Made by a program: the position numbers and the translations under genes
The notes under the pieces: model-generated
Database searches by the model: none
What the model was told of the DNA's origin: nothing
Seen by the model: only the letters and a program-made list of their open reading frames with translations
Origin: a virus
DNA length: 48,644 nt
Virus record (IMG/VR): IMGVR_UViG_3300008952_000086
Location: 1-48,644 of that record
Reading direction: 5' to 3' (one strand)
Part shown: piece by piece, positions 30,263 through 37,894 of the stretch
Layout: each line of letters begins with the position of its first letter
Position numbering within the stretch: the stretch's first letter is position 1

Positions 30263-30567
30263 CCAGAAAGCGAGAGAGGCTTGTCGGGCAGATTGCCAAG
30301 CAGAACGAAAAGCGAGAGAGGCTTGTCAGGCAGCTTGCCAAGCAGAACGAAAAGCGAGAGGAGCTCGTTCAGCAGCTTGCACGCCAGTTGCGCGTGGAAA
30401 GCCTCTACGGGATCAAGGCCCACGAGATTCGCAAGATCGTTCTCAAGCCAGAGGGGAGGTGCTCAGGTCAGATTCAGTACGGCTCCGTTGTGACCATGAA
30501 GGATGGGTCGCAGCACGCCATCAAGGGCGTCAACATCAAATACGAACTAGACGAAAGGGAGGTTTAG
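30259..30567 (+). CDS. Small protein with 14-residue helical repeat (102 aa)
   Basis: GTG 30259 is preferred because AGGAG lies six bases upstream; it overlaps the previous stop. The N-terminus holds two perfect-frame copies of KRERLV(G/R)Q(I/L)AKQNE and a third partial one, an Arg/Glu/Lys-rich coiled-coil-like repeat. The C-terminus is a small basic domain with SGQIQYGSVVTM. The repeat arises from a 42-base tandem duplication. The function is unknown. Confidence 0.6.
   Translation: MTRKRERLVGQIAKQNEKRERLVRQLAKQNEKREELVQQLARQLRVESLYGIKAHEIRKIVLKPEGRCSGQIQYGSVVTMKDGSQHAIKGVNIKYELDEREV
30268..30390 (+). repeat. 42-base tandem repeat, about three units
   Basis: Units begin at 30268 and 30310 with very few substitutions, and a partial degenerate third unit begins at 30352. 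The unit length is a multiple of three, so unit number changes keep the frame. Confidence 0.85.
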
Positions 30568-30568
30568 G

Positions 30569-30910
30569 GTGATTCCAAACGAAACTATCAGCAAGGTCCT
30601 GGACCTAATTGGCAACGACGGTCACACCATCTACGGGGTGGAGGAGTTCGAGAAGTTCGGACTGCCAGACGAGTTTATGGAGCGGCACATTACAGTCCAC
30701 AAGTCCCACAAGACGAACCCAAAGGGGATGATCTTTGGCGAGGGTGGCAAGCTCCTCACCGAGTTGCGGGGCGTCTACGGGCTCGACGTGCTGTGGGGTC
30801 TGGCCAACGAGGTTGGGGCTGACACGGAGAAGGCTGCACGCAAGATGGGGCGCGGTGGTCAGGCTTGCGAGCTTACCGTTAGCATTCGGAGGGCGTTGGA
30901 GAATGCCTAA
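30569..30910 (+). CDS. Unknown protein (113 aa)
   Basis: GTG 30569 follows the previous stop by one base, with GGGAGG upstream. It has helical, mixed-charge regions and a basic/Gly segment (MGRGGQACELTVSIRRALE). There is no recognised motif. It ends inside the next gene's start (ATG 30903). Confidence 0.55.
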   Translation: MIPNETISKVLDLIGNDGHTIYGVEEFEKFGLPDEFMERHITVHKSHKTNPKGMIFGEGGKLLTELRGVYGLDVLWGLANEVGADTEKAARKMGRGGQACELTVSIRRALENA

Positions 30911-31112
30911 CGACTTCTACTTCCAGGTGACGATGGAGTTCCGTGTGGAGTTGGACGGGGACGAGGAGGAGGGTAGTCAGGCTGTGTCTGGCGCTGATGT
31001 TGTCCCATACGGGAACGATCTTATTGGTGTCGTCGTTGCCGGCAGGACTGCGGAGCTTGTTGGGAGCGGCGAGCCAAGCGATGTCCACTGTGTCGGTTTT
31101 GGTTCTGACTGA
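30903..31112 (+). CDS. Small acidic protein (69 aa)
   Basis: ATG 30903 overlaps the previous stop by 8 bases. The product alternates beta strands with acidic stretches (VELDGDEEEGSQ) and ends in VHCVGFGSD. It lies immediately upstream of the RuvC-like gene, with its TGA overlapping that ATG. The function is unknown. Confidence 0.55.
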   Translation: MPNDFYFQVTMEFRVELDGDEEEGSQAVSGADVVPYGNDLIGVVVAGRTAELVGSGEPSDVHCVGFGSD

Positions 31113-31627
31113 TGACGGGCAACAAGCCAGACGCTTGGATTCTGGCGATTGACCCGGGGCTGAAAGCCCTCGGATGGGCGACCTGTCACACTAGGCGTGG
31201 CTGGGGTCCGTGCGGGGTGCTTTCAGCCCCGGACTTGCGAGGCATGTCCAAGAAGGTGGCGCAGTTACTACGGCGGCTTCCGCGCACCAGGGTCAGGCAC
31301 GTGGACGTGTTCGCCTACGAGGACCTCCCCATCCTGTCTCGCTCTGTAGCCATGACGCTGCAGGCAACTGCTGGCATTTGGATGGGTGCGCTTGGGGTGG
31401 ACGGTCGGCTAACGACCGGAACCCTGGTGTTGCCCATAACACCGCAGTCCTGGGCGAAGTTTTCAGGCTGCTCCAAGATCAAGGGACCCAAGCGGAAAGC
31501 TGCCGCTGTGGAGTTCGCAAGAATCCTGAACCCCTCTGCGATAGAGGACAACAAGGACTGCGCGGACGCCATCATCATGGCGGCCTATGCCGCCACAAAT
31601 CTTGTCGGGGTGGCAGATCCGGGTTAG
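31112..31627 (+). CDS. RuvC-like Holliday junction resolvase
   Basis: A 171-residue RNase H-fold enzyme. 'LAIDPGLKALGWA' carries the first catalytic Asp (D14). 'VFAYED' has the Glu (E70), and 'DNKDCADAI' near 146-154 gives the last acidic pair. This is the RuvC layout at RuvC length. It should cut four-way junctions in phage concatemers before packaging. It starts at ATG 31112, overlapping the previous stop. The next three genes form a recombination module. Confidence 0.85.
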   Translation: MTGNKPDAWILAIDPGLKALGWATCHTRRGWGPCGVLSAPDLRGMSKKVAQLLRRLPRTRVRHVDVFAYEDLPILSRSVAMTLQATAGIWMGALGVDGRLTTGTLVLPITPQSWAKFSGCSKIKGPKRKAAAVEFARILNPSAIEDNKDCADAIIMAAYAATNLVGVADPG

Positions 31628-31666
31628 ACTCTAGGTCACTGATCGCACCCCCTTCACGGAGTAGAA

Positions 31667-32641
31667 ATGAGCGAAAAGACAGACGCGCTGCGTAAGCAGG
31701 ACAGCGTGGATCTCCCACCAGACATCAGCCGTTCCGAGTTCGACGGGATGCTTACCATCATGCGCGGCATGGGTAGCACCATGACGGCCCGAGGCGACTC
31801 CCTTCCTAGCGAGTTGGCCTATGCTGTCTCCATTGTTGCCTTGCGGCTTGGCCTGGAGCCGACGCTTGGTCACGTGCTCATCCTGGGCAGCAAACCGTAC
31901 ATCACTGTCGGCGGCCTTCTCTACAACGCGAACCAGAGGGACGAGTTCGATGGTCTGGAGGCCCGACCGGCTACGCCGGAAGAGAGGGTCTCGTTCTACT
32001 CCCCCGGGGAGCCGCCACCGGATGAGCACCTGTGGAGGTGCGAGGTCCGAATCAAGGATCGCTCCCTGCCGGCAGTGGCGTGGGGTCGGGCTATGGTTGC
32101 CACGCACCGCATTGGCGAGCGTGCCAGTAGGGACAACAGGTTCTCTCCGTCCCAGGCGTGGTCGATTGAAATGGCCGAGGCCCGCTCTATCGGTCGGGCC
32201 CTGCGCCGAGCGTTCTGTATCTCGTCACCGACCTACGAGGAAATGGTGACGTCTCCAGAGGAGCAGCAGACTGGCGTCATCGAGGTCAACGCCGATCCGG
32301 TTGACGAGCCCAAGTCGGTTAGGCCAAAGGCCGCCGCTGTCAGGCCGGAAGCACCCGAGCCAGAGGTCGCCGTTGTGGTTGAGGAGCCTCCAGTTGTGGA
32401 GCCAGAACCAGAGCCCAAGCCGGCAAAGCGTCGACCGAGGCGGTCCAAGGCTGAAATCGAAGCCGACAAGGCGTACGCCGAGAGCATGAACGTCTCGGAG
32501 GAGGAGGCTCGCACAGCCAGAGAGGAGGCCTACGAGCGGCGCGACGCTGTCGAGGCAGACATGAAGAAGGAGCCCAAGGCCGTCGAGCCGGTGCAGGACG
32601 AGCCGGTGCAGGACGACATTGATTGGGATGCGTTCTCGTAG
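31667..32641 (+). CDS. Single-strand annealing protein (RecT-type)
   Basis: A 324-residue protein. Residues 40-200 match the pattern of phage annealing proteins: LGLEPTLGHVLILGSKPYIT, then 'RPATPEERV', then 'AEARSIGRALRRAF' near 180. The C-terminal third is Glu/Val/Pro-rich, probably a disordered tail with a helical end. It anneals complementary single strands during phage recombination. It sits between the RuvC-like and nuclease genes. GGAG precedes the ATG at 31667. Confidence 0.7.
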   Translation: MSEKTDALRKQDSVDLPPDISRSEFDGMLTIMRGMGSTMTARGDSLPSELAYAVSIVALRLGLEPTLGHVLILGSKPYITVGGLLYNANQRDEFDGLEARPATPEERVSFYSPGEPPPDEHLWRCEVRIKDRSLPAVAWGRAMVATHRIGERASRDNRFSPSQAWSIEMAEARSIGRALRRAFCISSPTYEEMVTSPEEQQTGVIEVNADPVDEPKSVRPKAAAVRPEAPEPEVAVVVEEPPVVEPEPEPKPAKRRPRRSKAEIEADKAYAESMNVSEEEARTAREEAYERRDAVEADMKKEPKAVEPVQDEPVQDDIDWDAFS

Positions 32642-33829
32642 ATGGCCCCAGGCAAAAAACACGCAAGAGTCAGCCCGTCTGCCATCCGGGACTACTCCGA
32701 GTGCGCTCACCGCTACTGGTTGTTGCGTGTGCAGAAGCACAAGGCGGATCCCAACCCGGCGTTCGACGTCGGCCGGGCGGTGCATGTGTTCCTTGAGCGG
32801 TATTCGGAGCACATCATAGGGCGGGGTGTGTCTCGTGACGCCAGTGTGGGGAAAGGTATCGCCGGGGAGTGTATGTCCAACCTTGGGCCAGACACCGCCA
32901 CCGAGACCAGCCTCATCATCAACGGGCTTCTTGAGCGCAGGGACCTGTTCCCAGAGTCCGCTTACGACAACCCCACATTCTCTGTGGAGCGCAGGCTGTC
33001 GCTGGACAGGGACGGATGCGAGGTTCCCTGGGACAGCAAGAAGGCAATGTGGAGGGGCATTGTCGACGCCATATGGTCGGAAGACGACGGCAAGACAGTT
33101 GTCATCCGGGACTGGAAAACGAACAGGAGGCCGAAGTCTAGGGAGGGCGTAGTCAACGACTCCCAGCTTGCACAGTACGCGTGGGCTGTTATGCAGCTTG
33201 ACGAGTTCAGGGATGCAACCAGCGTCTCCGCGTACCTTTACTACGTCCGGTATGGAGCGGAGGTTGGTGTGCTCTGGCCTCGCAAGGCGATAGAGCAGAC
33301 GCGTCAGACCATCGACATCATGTCCAGGCGCATAGCGTCAGAGCGGGATTGGGCCCCAAACATTGGTGGTGCCTGCGCGACGTGCCTCGTTCAGAAGCAC
33401 TGTGAAGCGTTCAAGGGGGCCCTGGTTCGCGAGGACCCGTTCGATGTCATCAGTCAGGACAGCGCAGAGGAGGCTGCTCGTTTGTACGCGGCAATGGGAA
33501 CGGCGAGGAACGTACTCGGGGGGAAGCTGCGCTCTTGGATAGATGAGCGTGGTGGTCTCCCCGTTGGCGATGACAAGGTTCTCGATGTGTGGGTCAGCGA
33601 GAGAAGCGAGCTTACCGACGTGGCTGGCGTGGTCGCTGTTCTTGACGAGAAGTACGGGGTGGACAGGGACGCACTTTGGTCGTCCTTGAAGCTCTCCAAG
33701 AGGGACGTGACCACCCTCCTAAAGAGGACGGGGATAGCCAGTAAGAAGGCGAAGAAGATCACAGAGGAACTGTTCGACGAGTTTGGAATACGCCGCATGA
33801 GACCAGTGATGGAGGTCAAGAAGATATGA
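32642..33829 (+). CDS. RecB/Cas4-like nuclease with Fe-S-type cysteines
   Basis: A 395-residue PD-(D/E)XK nuclease. The N-terminus has 'SPSAIRDYSECAHRYWLLRV' with Cys 21. The catalytic His is in VGRAVHVF (near 48), Asp in GIVDAIW (near 142) and the DWKT core near 156. Q-x-A-x-Y follows. 'CATCLVQKHC' (near 243-252) plus Cys 21 could bind a 4Fe-4S cluster, as in Cas4 and AddB. It probably resects DNA ends to load the annealing protein. The C-terminal 100 residues form an extra domain. Confidence 0.8.
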   Translation: MAPGKKHARVSPSAIRDYSECAHRYWLLRVQKHKADPNPAFDVGRAVHVFLERYSEHIIGRGVSRDASVGKGIAGECMSNLGPDTATETSLIINGLLERRDLFPESAYDNPTFSVERRLSLDRDGCEVPWDSKKAMWRGIVDAIWSEDDGKTVVIRDWKTNRRPKSREGVVNDSQLAQYAWAVMQLDEFRDATSVSAYLYYVRYGAEVGVLWPRKAIEQTRQTIDIMSRRIASERDWAPNIGGACATCLVQKHCEAFKGALVREDPFDVISQDSAEEAARLYAAMGTARNVLGGKLRSWIDERGGLPVGDDKVLDVWVSERSELTDVAGVVAVLDEKYGVDRDALWSSLKLSKRDVTTLLKRTGIASKKAKKITEELFDEFGIRRMRPVMEVKKI

Positions 33830-34908
33830 ACGTTGAAGGTCAAGCCGCCGTTGACGCCCTCAAGGCTATGGATCCGGTGAGGTCCGATACCGTCAGGATT
33901 GACGGTACAAAGGGCGGCCTAAAGCTGTCGGCAGTAAACCTTGCCACAAACCTGCGTGTTATCGCCCTCGTTCCAATGAAGAAGGCAGCGAAGACTGGAA
34001 CGTGGATACTTCCGCGTCAGCCGTTGATTGCGTGGTCGAAGTCTGGGGACGCGCTCAAGCTCACCCCTGGAAAGTCAACGGTGACCCTGTCTGGCGACAA
34101 CTTCGAGGCCAAGGTCCCGTTCTCCACAGAGGACCAGGGACCCGACAAGGCCGGCAAGGTGGGCAAGTGGTACGACATGGACTCAAAGTCCCTCACGGGG
34201 GCGATCAGGCCCTGCCTGTGGGCGGTGGGGGACAGGGTGGTCAGGCCAGCCCTGCACACCATCCGACTAACCATTGACGACTCAAGCGTCACCGGCGAGG
34301 GCGTGTCGGGGTTCTCTTACGCCAAGTCGCAGGTACAGATCGAAACCGGAGGCCCGAGCGATCCTGTGGTTGTTCTGCTTGACGCTAGCGATGCCGCCAG
34401 TCTTGCAAAGATTGAGTTCGACAAGCTGGGCTTTTGGCCAGACGGAGAGGACGTGCGCGGTATCCGTGTCCGGTCAAGCATTGCAGACTACGAAATGAGA
34501 GCACTGTCCGTTGACTACCCAGACCTTGAAACGTTCATTGGACCATTGGTGGAGGGTATTGGCGAGGAGCAGACGTGGGTGGAACCGGAGGAGCTTTCCG
34601 GCGGGCTTCGTACCCTGATTGGAGCCGTAGCACCCACCCTTGGCTCACCACTGGACGCCCTGGTTTCGTCAACCGGGACCAGTTCCATTAGGCTGGACTG
34701 CAAGGGTCAGTGGGACGCCCACGTTGACGTGGAGTTGTCTGGAGAGGGGATTGAGAGCGACAACCGCTTCAAGGTTGGTCAGATGCTGCAGGCCAGTGAG
34801 ACGATGGTCGGAACCTCGAACATAAAAGTTAGCGATAAGGTGTTCGTTGTTAGGTCAGAGGTCTCCGGCGTGGAGCGAACCGCCCTGCTTACGTGCATGA
34901 GGAAGTGA
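33826..34908 (+). CDS. Sliding clamp-like protein (DNA polymerase III beta type)
   Basis: A 360-residue protein, close to beta-clamp length (about 366). The segment 'TWILPRQPLIAWSKSGDALKLTPGKSTVTLSGDNF' type pattern at about 60-95 and similar beta-alpha-beta units later match the three-domain repeat of bacterial clamps. Such rings tether polymerase to DNA. No phage polymerase is seen, so it may bind host polymerase or nucleases. Its ATG overlaps the nuclease stop (ATGA). A clamp-like, not proven, assignment. Confidence 0.6.
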   Translation: MNVEGQAAVDALKAMDPVRSDTVRIDGTKGGLKLSAVNLATNLRVIALVPMKKAAKTGTWILPRQPLIAWSKSGDALKLTPGKSTVTLSGDNFEAKVPFSTEDQGPDKAGKVGKWYDMDSKSLTGAIRPCLWAVGDRVVRPALHTIRLTIDDSSVTGEGVSGFSYAKSQVQIETGGPSDPVVVLLDASDAASLAKIEFDKLGFWPDGEDVRGIRVRSSIADYEMRALSVDYPDLETFIGPLVEGIGEEQTWVEPEELSGGLRTLIGAVAPTLGSPLDALVSSTGTSSIRLDCKGQWDAHVDVELSGEGIESDNRFKVGQMLQASETMVGTSNIKVSDKVFVVRSEVSGVERTALLTCMRK

Positions 34909-35108
34909 TGAGCGATACCAAAAAGCCAACAACCCTTCGTGGCGGAAACTCTGCATTCCCTGTTTGGGATATGGTTGACGACGAGGAAAAGGAAAAAGAC
35001 GAACTCGACGACTGCGAGGCGTGTGACGGGTTTGGCGATGTTTGGGTTGGAGACGGTATGGACTCGTGTAGAGAGTGCCGAGGCGCCGGGGTTTTGCGAC
35101 TAACGTAG
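34908..35108 (+). CDS. Small DnaJ-zinc-finger-like protein (66 aa)
   Basis: ATG 34908 overlaps the clamp-like gene's stop (TGATG). The acidic N-terminal half is followed by 'CEACDGFGDV' and 'CRECRGAGVL', the CXXC-x-G-x-G pairs of DnaJ-type zinc fingers. Last gene of the rightward block; it overlaps the opposing lysis gene by 9 bases. The function is unknown. Confidence 0.65.
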   Translation: MSDTKKPTTLRGGNSAFPVWDMVDDEEKEKDELDDCEACDGFGDVWVGDGMDSCRECRGAGVLRLT

Positions 35109-35309
35109 AATTGCCCACAGCATTGCGAGGCACAGTCCTAGGGCGAAGCCGATGCCTCCCTCTAGGCCAACCGGATGAGCGGTCCCTTTCTCTACGACAA
35201 CGCAGTCTCCACGCTCGACCATGCGAGCCTTTGACGCCATCGCAGTAAACGCATCCCAGTCTGTGCAGGCGCACGCATCTGTACTGGACTTCTCGCAGGC
35301 TGTTGGCAC
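35100..35309 (-). CDS. Small C-terminally anchored membrane protein, lysis cassette (69 aa)
   Basis: GTG start overlaps the previous stop (TAGTG). Cysteine-rich N-terminus (TACEKSSTDACACTDW), then a C-terminal membrane helix (GGIGFALGLCLAMLWAIL). The last gene of the leftward block. It might be a spanin or holin accessory, but it lacks a clear lipobox. Confidence 0.5.
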   Translation of the reverse strand: MPTACEKSSTDACACTDWDAFTAMASKARMVERGDCVVVEKGTAHPVGLEGGIGFALGLCLAMLWAILR

Positions 35310-35593
35310 TACTCGCCAGCAGCCTCTCGGAGAGCAGCAGCCTTGTCGGCGGGGCTCAAGTCCTCGGTCTCAACAGACAGCGCCTTCTTGGCGGCCTGGA
35401 CCTTGAGCTTCGTCTTCTCCTTGCCAACGTCGGCAAGACCCTGACCAGCAATCTGAACGCCAAACAGACCCAGGATGCCGTAGACAGTGTTGGCGTCAAT
35501 GCCAAGGTTGTCACAAACAGCAGCGACAACCGCTCCAGCAATGGCAGACCAGAACTTCTTGCTGCCAAGCAAACCCTTGATTGCGCTCATCAT
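35309..35593 (-). CDS. Holin-like protein (94 aa)
   Basis: Two membrane-length hydrophobic segments (FWSAIAGAVVAAVCDNLGI; YGILGLFGVQIAGQGLADVG) precede a charged helical C-terminus. This resembles small phage holins that open with a short basic sequence, two helices and a 'GQGxADxGKE' motif. It would permeabilise the inner membrane to release or activate the endolysin. GAGAGG precedes the ATG at 35593, which overlaps the upstream stop. Confidence 0.6.
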   Translation of the reverse strand: MMSAIKGLLGSKKFWSAIAGAVVAAVCDNLGIDANTVYGILGLFGVQIAGQGLADVGKEKTKLKVQAAKKALSVETEDLSPADKAAALREAAGE

Positions 35594-35856
35594 CGTTGAA
35601 TCCTCTCAATCTTGTCCATCAACTTGTCGAAGTGAACCGTCTGTGCAGTCTCAATTCGGGACGTAGTCTTCTCGACCGTCTCCATGCGCTGCATCAAGAC
35701 GGCTACGTCCACCTTGATCTGCGAAACCTGGGAGGCCTGAGCCTCCACTCGCTTGAGGTCAGACGCCGATGGCAACCAACCAAAGCCAACAGCCATAGCA
35801 GCCGCAGCACTCACCATCGCACCCGACGAGGCAATCATCTTGATGGCGTCGGTCAT
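35590..35856 (-). CDS. Membrane/coiled-coil protein, holin or spanin candidate (88 aa)
   Basis: One N-terminal membrane helix (SGAMVSAAAAMAVGFGWL) followed by a long coiled coil (VDVAVLMQRMETVEKTTSRI). This layout is seen in inner-membrane spanin subunits and in BhlA/UviB-like holins. ATG 35856 overlaps the previous stop (TGATG). Confidence 0.5.
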   Translation of the reverse strand: MTDAIKMIASSGAMVSAAAAMAVGFGWLPSASDLKRVEAQASQVSQIKVDVAVLMQRMETVEKTTSRIETAQTVHFDKLMDKIERIQR

Positions 35857-36200
35857 CACTTGTCCTTCAATGCTTTGGTCACTGCCCGCTCGATCATGGT
35901 CTCTGTGGCAGTTGGCGGGCTGGGTCGAGGAGGAATCGGGGCGGATGGTTGTTGTAGCAGTTGATCCAGCTTTGCTGAAATCTGCTCGTAGATGGTTGCA
36001 CGCTCTTGGTCGTACTTCTCAACGACAGCGTCGAACCTCTCACGAATCAACGTCTCCTCACGGGCAGACTGGTCTGCGAAGCGAGCCATTGTCTCGTCAA
36101 GGCGGCCAGCGTCCAGTTTGCGCTGCCAGATCAGGTAGATAGCAAAGAGACCCATCCCGCCGTAGTCAATCAGCGATCCAAGAGCGCCAAGCTCACTCAT
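35856..36200 (-). CDS. Membrane/coiled-coil protein, holin candidate (114 aa)
   Basis: An N-terminal membrane helix (IDYGGMGLFAIYLIW), a long charged helix (ARFADQSAREETLIRERFDA) and a Pro-rich linker. The form is like the BhlA/UviB holins. It overlaps the preceding gene by 8 bases. It may work with the two-helix holin at 35309-35593. Confidence 0.5.
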   Translation of the reverse strand: MSELGALGSLIDYGGMGLFAIYLIWQRKLDAGRLDETMARFADQSAREETLIRERFDAVVEKYDQERATIYEQISAKLDQLLQQPSAPIPPRPSPPTATETMIERAVTKALKDK

Positions 36201-36495
36201 TGCTTGGACCGTTGACTGTTAGAATCCTGCAACGCTTACAGGACAGGGCAGCAGCGTGACGCAGGTGATTGGCCATTGGGTCCTCCTGCAGGTCAAACAG
36301 ACACGAGCACACAGTGTCGCGTCGCTCAACAGCCTGAATGGCAACCCACTCCATCTCGTTAGCCACTTCCTCTGCGCGCATGGCAGCAGCTACAGCCTCG
36401 TTGCGCTCCTCGTTGGCAACGACAGCCTCAATGGAAAGGTGGGTAACGCTGCCAAGCATGGCCAGCATAACCAGAGCGGCAAGAGCCTCACTCAC
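36193..36495 (-). CDS. Small membrane protein with Cys cluster (100 aa)
   Basis: I start it at GTG 36495, overlapping the endolysin stop as GTGA; the longer reading to 36528 is not needed. One N-terminal membrane helix (ALAALVMLAMLGSVTHLS) leads to a helical body and a C-terminal cluster (CSCLFDLQ ... SCKRCR). It may be a spanin-like or holin-like component. Confidence 0.5.
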   Translation of the reverse strand: MSEALAALVMLAMLGSVTHLSIEAVVANEERNEAVAAAMRAEEVANEMEWVAIQAVERRDTVCSCLFDLQEDPMANHLRHAAALSCKRCRILTVNGPSNE

Positions 36496-37007
36496 GCCAG
36501 GGCCAGTTTGCGTGCGCCCCCATTCCACCTAGCACGCTTGCCTCGGCAGTCAACATGCACAAAGCGCACTGTGCCGTCCTTGCGAAGGTACAGTGCTAAC
36601 CCTCCCTTTGGAATGCGACCGTCCTCCTGCATGGCGTTGGCACAGTCGAAAATCTGGAGAGTGCGCTGCTCCGTCGAGGCTCGAAGGTCCAACGCAACGC
36701 CTAGCATGTGCTTGCTGCCCGTGCCCGGGACGATCACGCCGTCCTTGTATTTGGGCTGCGCCCCGCCCACACGCCGGTTCATAGCAGGAGAACGCACACC
36801 ACCACCGGCAAGCACAGTCAGCCCGAAGCCCAACTCGTCACGCAAAGGCTGGAACATTTGGATAGCCATGCGCTCCACGTTCGCAGCCACGTCGTCAGGC
36901 AACGAGGCAACGTCGTCGTACCCGCTGCCGCGCAACACCTCCGACCATGTTAGGTTGGGGGCCAGCGACTCCACACGCAGCGGAGGCATCTGGATCACCT
37001 CACTCAT
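36492..37007 (-). CDS. Endolysin, M15-family peptidase
   Basis: A 171-residue enzyme of the peptidase M15 group (D-Ala-D-Ala carboxypeptidase / L-Ala-D-Glu endopeptidase). 'RSPAMNRRVGG' (near 80-90) is followed by 'SKHMLGVALDL' with the zinc His and Asp, and 'VHVD' near 158 with the second His. It should cleave peptide stems of the cell wall at lysis. ATG 37007 overlaps the previous stop (ATGA). A cluster of membrane proteins follows, as expected for holin and spanin partners. Confidence 0.8.
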   Translation of the reverse strand: MSEVIQMPPLRVESLAPNLTWSEVLRGSGYDDVASLPDDVAANVERMAIQMFQPLRDELGFGLTVLAGGGVRSPAMNRRVGGAQPKYKDGVIVPGTGSKHMLGVALDLRASTEQRTLQIFDCANAMQEDGRIPKGGLALYLRKDGTVRFVHVDCRGKRARWNGGARKLALA

Positions 37008-37159
37008 CCGTCGTCGGCTGGCGGAATGTTGAGCATGACGCGCCAACCGGCCTCGACGGCATCGCCAAACGCCTCCTTGACGGGCAGTCGCATCGTCTCC
37101 TCGCTGGATCCAGTGACGACGACGATCTCGACGTAGAGGACAGAAGTCTCGTCAGCCAT
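37004..37159 (-). CDS. Small unknown protein before the endolysin (51 aa)
   Basis: ATG 37159 overlaps the preceding stop (TAATG). Beta strand start (SVLYVEIVVVTGSSEE), then helical and acidic end. It may be a fibre chaperone or minor virion protein. No family is recognised. Confidence 0.5.
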   Translation of the reverse strand: MADETSVLYVEIVVVTGSSEETMRLPVKEAFGDAVEAGWRVMLNIPPADDG

Positions 37160-37893
37160 TACCAGCCTCCGGTCGGGACGATCAGATCGTACAGCGTCGC
37201 ATCGCAGATTCGTTGGGACGCCCCCGATGCGCTTACGTTGTATGCCGACATCCCTGCGTGCCACGTCCGAGAAGTGTCCAGATTCGTCAACGGGGCCGTG
37301 CCCTTCAAGACTCCATTCGCGTAGCCGTCAACGCCGGTCGCGGTGTAAGCAAGGCGAAAAGTCGTCCAGTTTGTCGTGTCGATTGCGCCGAGATTGACGG
37401 TCGACTCCGCCCCCGCCCCGCCCGCTTGATCCTTTACGACCAAGTGCCAGTTCGTATCAACGCCCGTGTCGTAGCGGAACCCGAGAAAGTCCATCGTCAT
37501 TGCGACCCGTGGCGCGATGTTGTTGGCCCCTTGAATGCCGAATGCAAACATGGCGTCGTTGCTAAATGCCCCGGCCATCGGGCGGACTCGAATCGTCAAC
37601 GACAGGCCGGGCCGGATGGATCCGACGTTGCGATAGTATTGAGTCCAGACCGTGAAGTCGTCCGTCGCAGTGTGCGATCGTATACCCTTGATGCCGAAGG
37701 CCCCGGCGACGGCGTGCGCCACGTTCATGTTCTGGGGATTCGTCCCAAGGCGATACCAGTCCAACTGACCTGCCGTCCCGGTAGCGTTGTTGCCGCCGTA
37801 GAATCGCTCGGTCAGTCGAAAATACTTGAGCGGGTCGTCGTACCTTGCTCCGGTCACGCCCGACAGGGCGCTGTCAATGACTTCGACGCTCAT
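37159..37893 (-). CDS. Concanavalin/LamG-like fibre or receptor-binding protein (244 aa)
   Basis: Beta-rich throughout, with Gly/Thr/Asn-rich turns. A stretch 'WTTFRLAYTATGVDGYANGV' and 'DGxxNG' turns resemble concanavalin-like jelly-roll domains that bind glycans. Its place after small appendage genes and before lysis fits a tail-spike or fibre tip. Function inferred from composition and gene order. Confidence 0.5.
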   Translation of the reverse strand: MSVEVIDSALSGVTGARYDDPLKYFRLTERFYGGNNATGTAGQLDWYRLGTNPQNMNVAHAVAGAFGIKGIRSHTATDDFTVWTQYYRNVGSIRPGLSLTIRVRPMAGAFSNDAMFAFGIQGANNIAPRVAMTMDFLGFRYDTGVDTNWHLVVKDQAGGAGAESTVNLGAIDTTNWTTFRLAYTATGVDGYANGVLKGTAPLTNLDTSRTWHAGMSAYNVSASGASQRICDATLYDLIVPTGGW

Positions 37894-37894
37894 T

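Noticed and set aside
32642-33829. Cas4 as evidence for a CRISPR locus
   Set aside because: No repeat-spacer array or other cas genes; the nuclease fits a phage recombination module.
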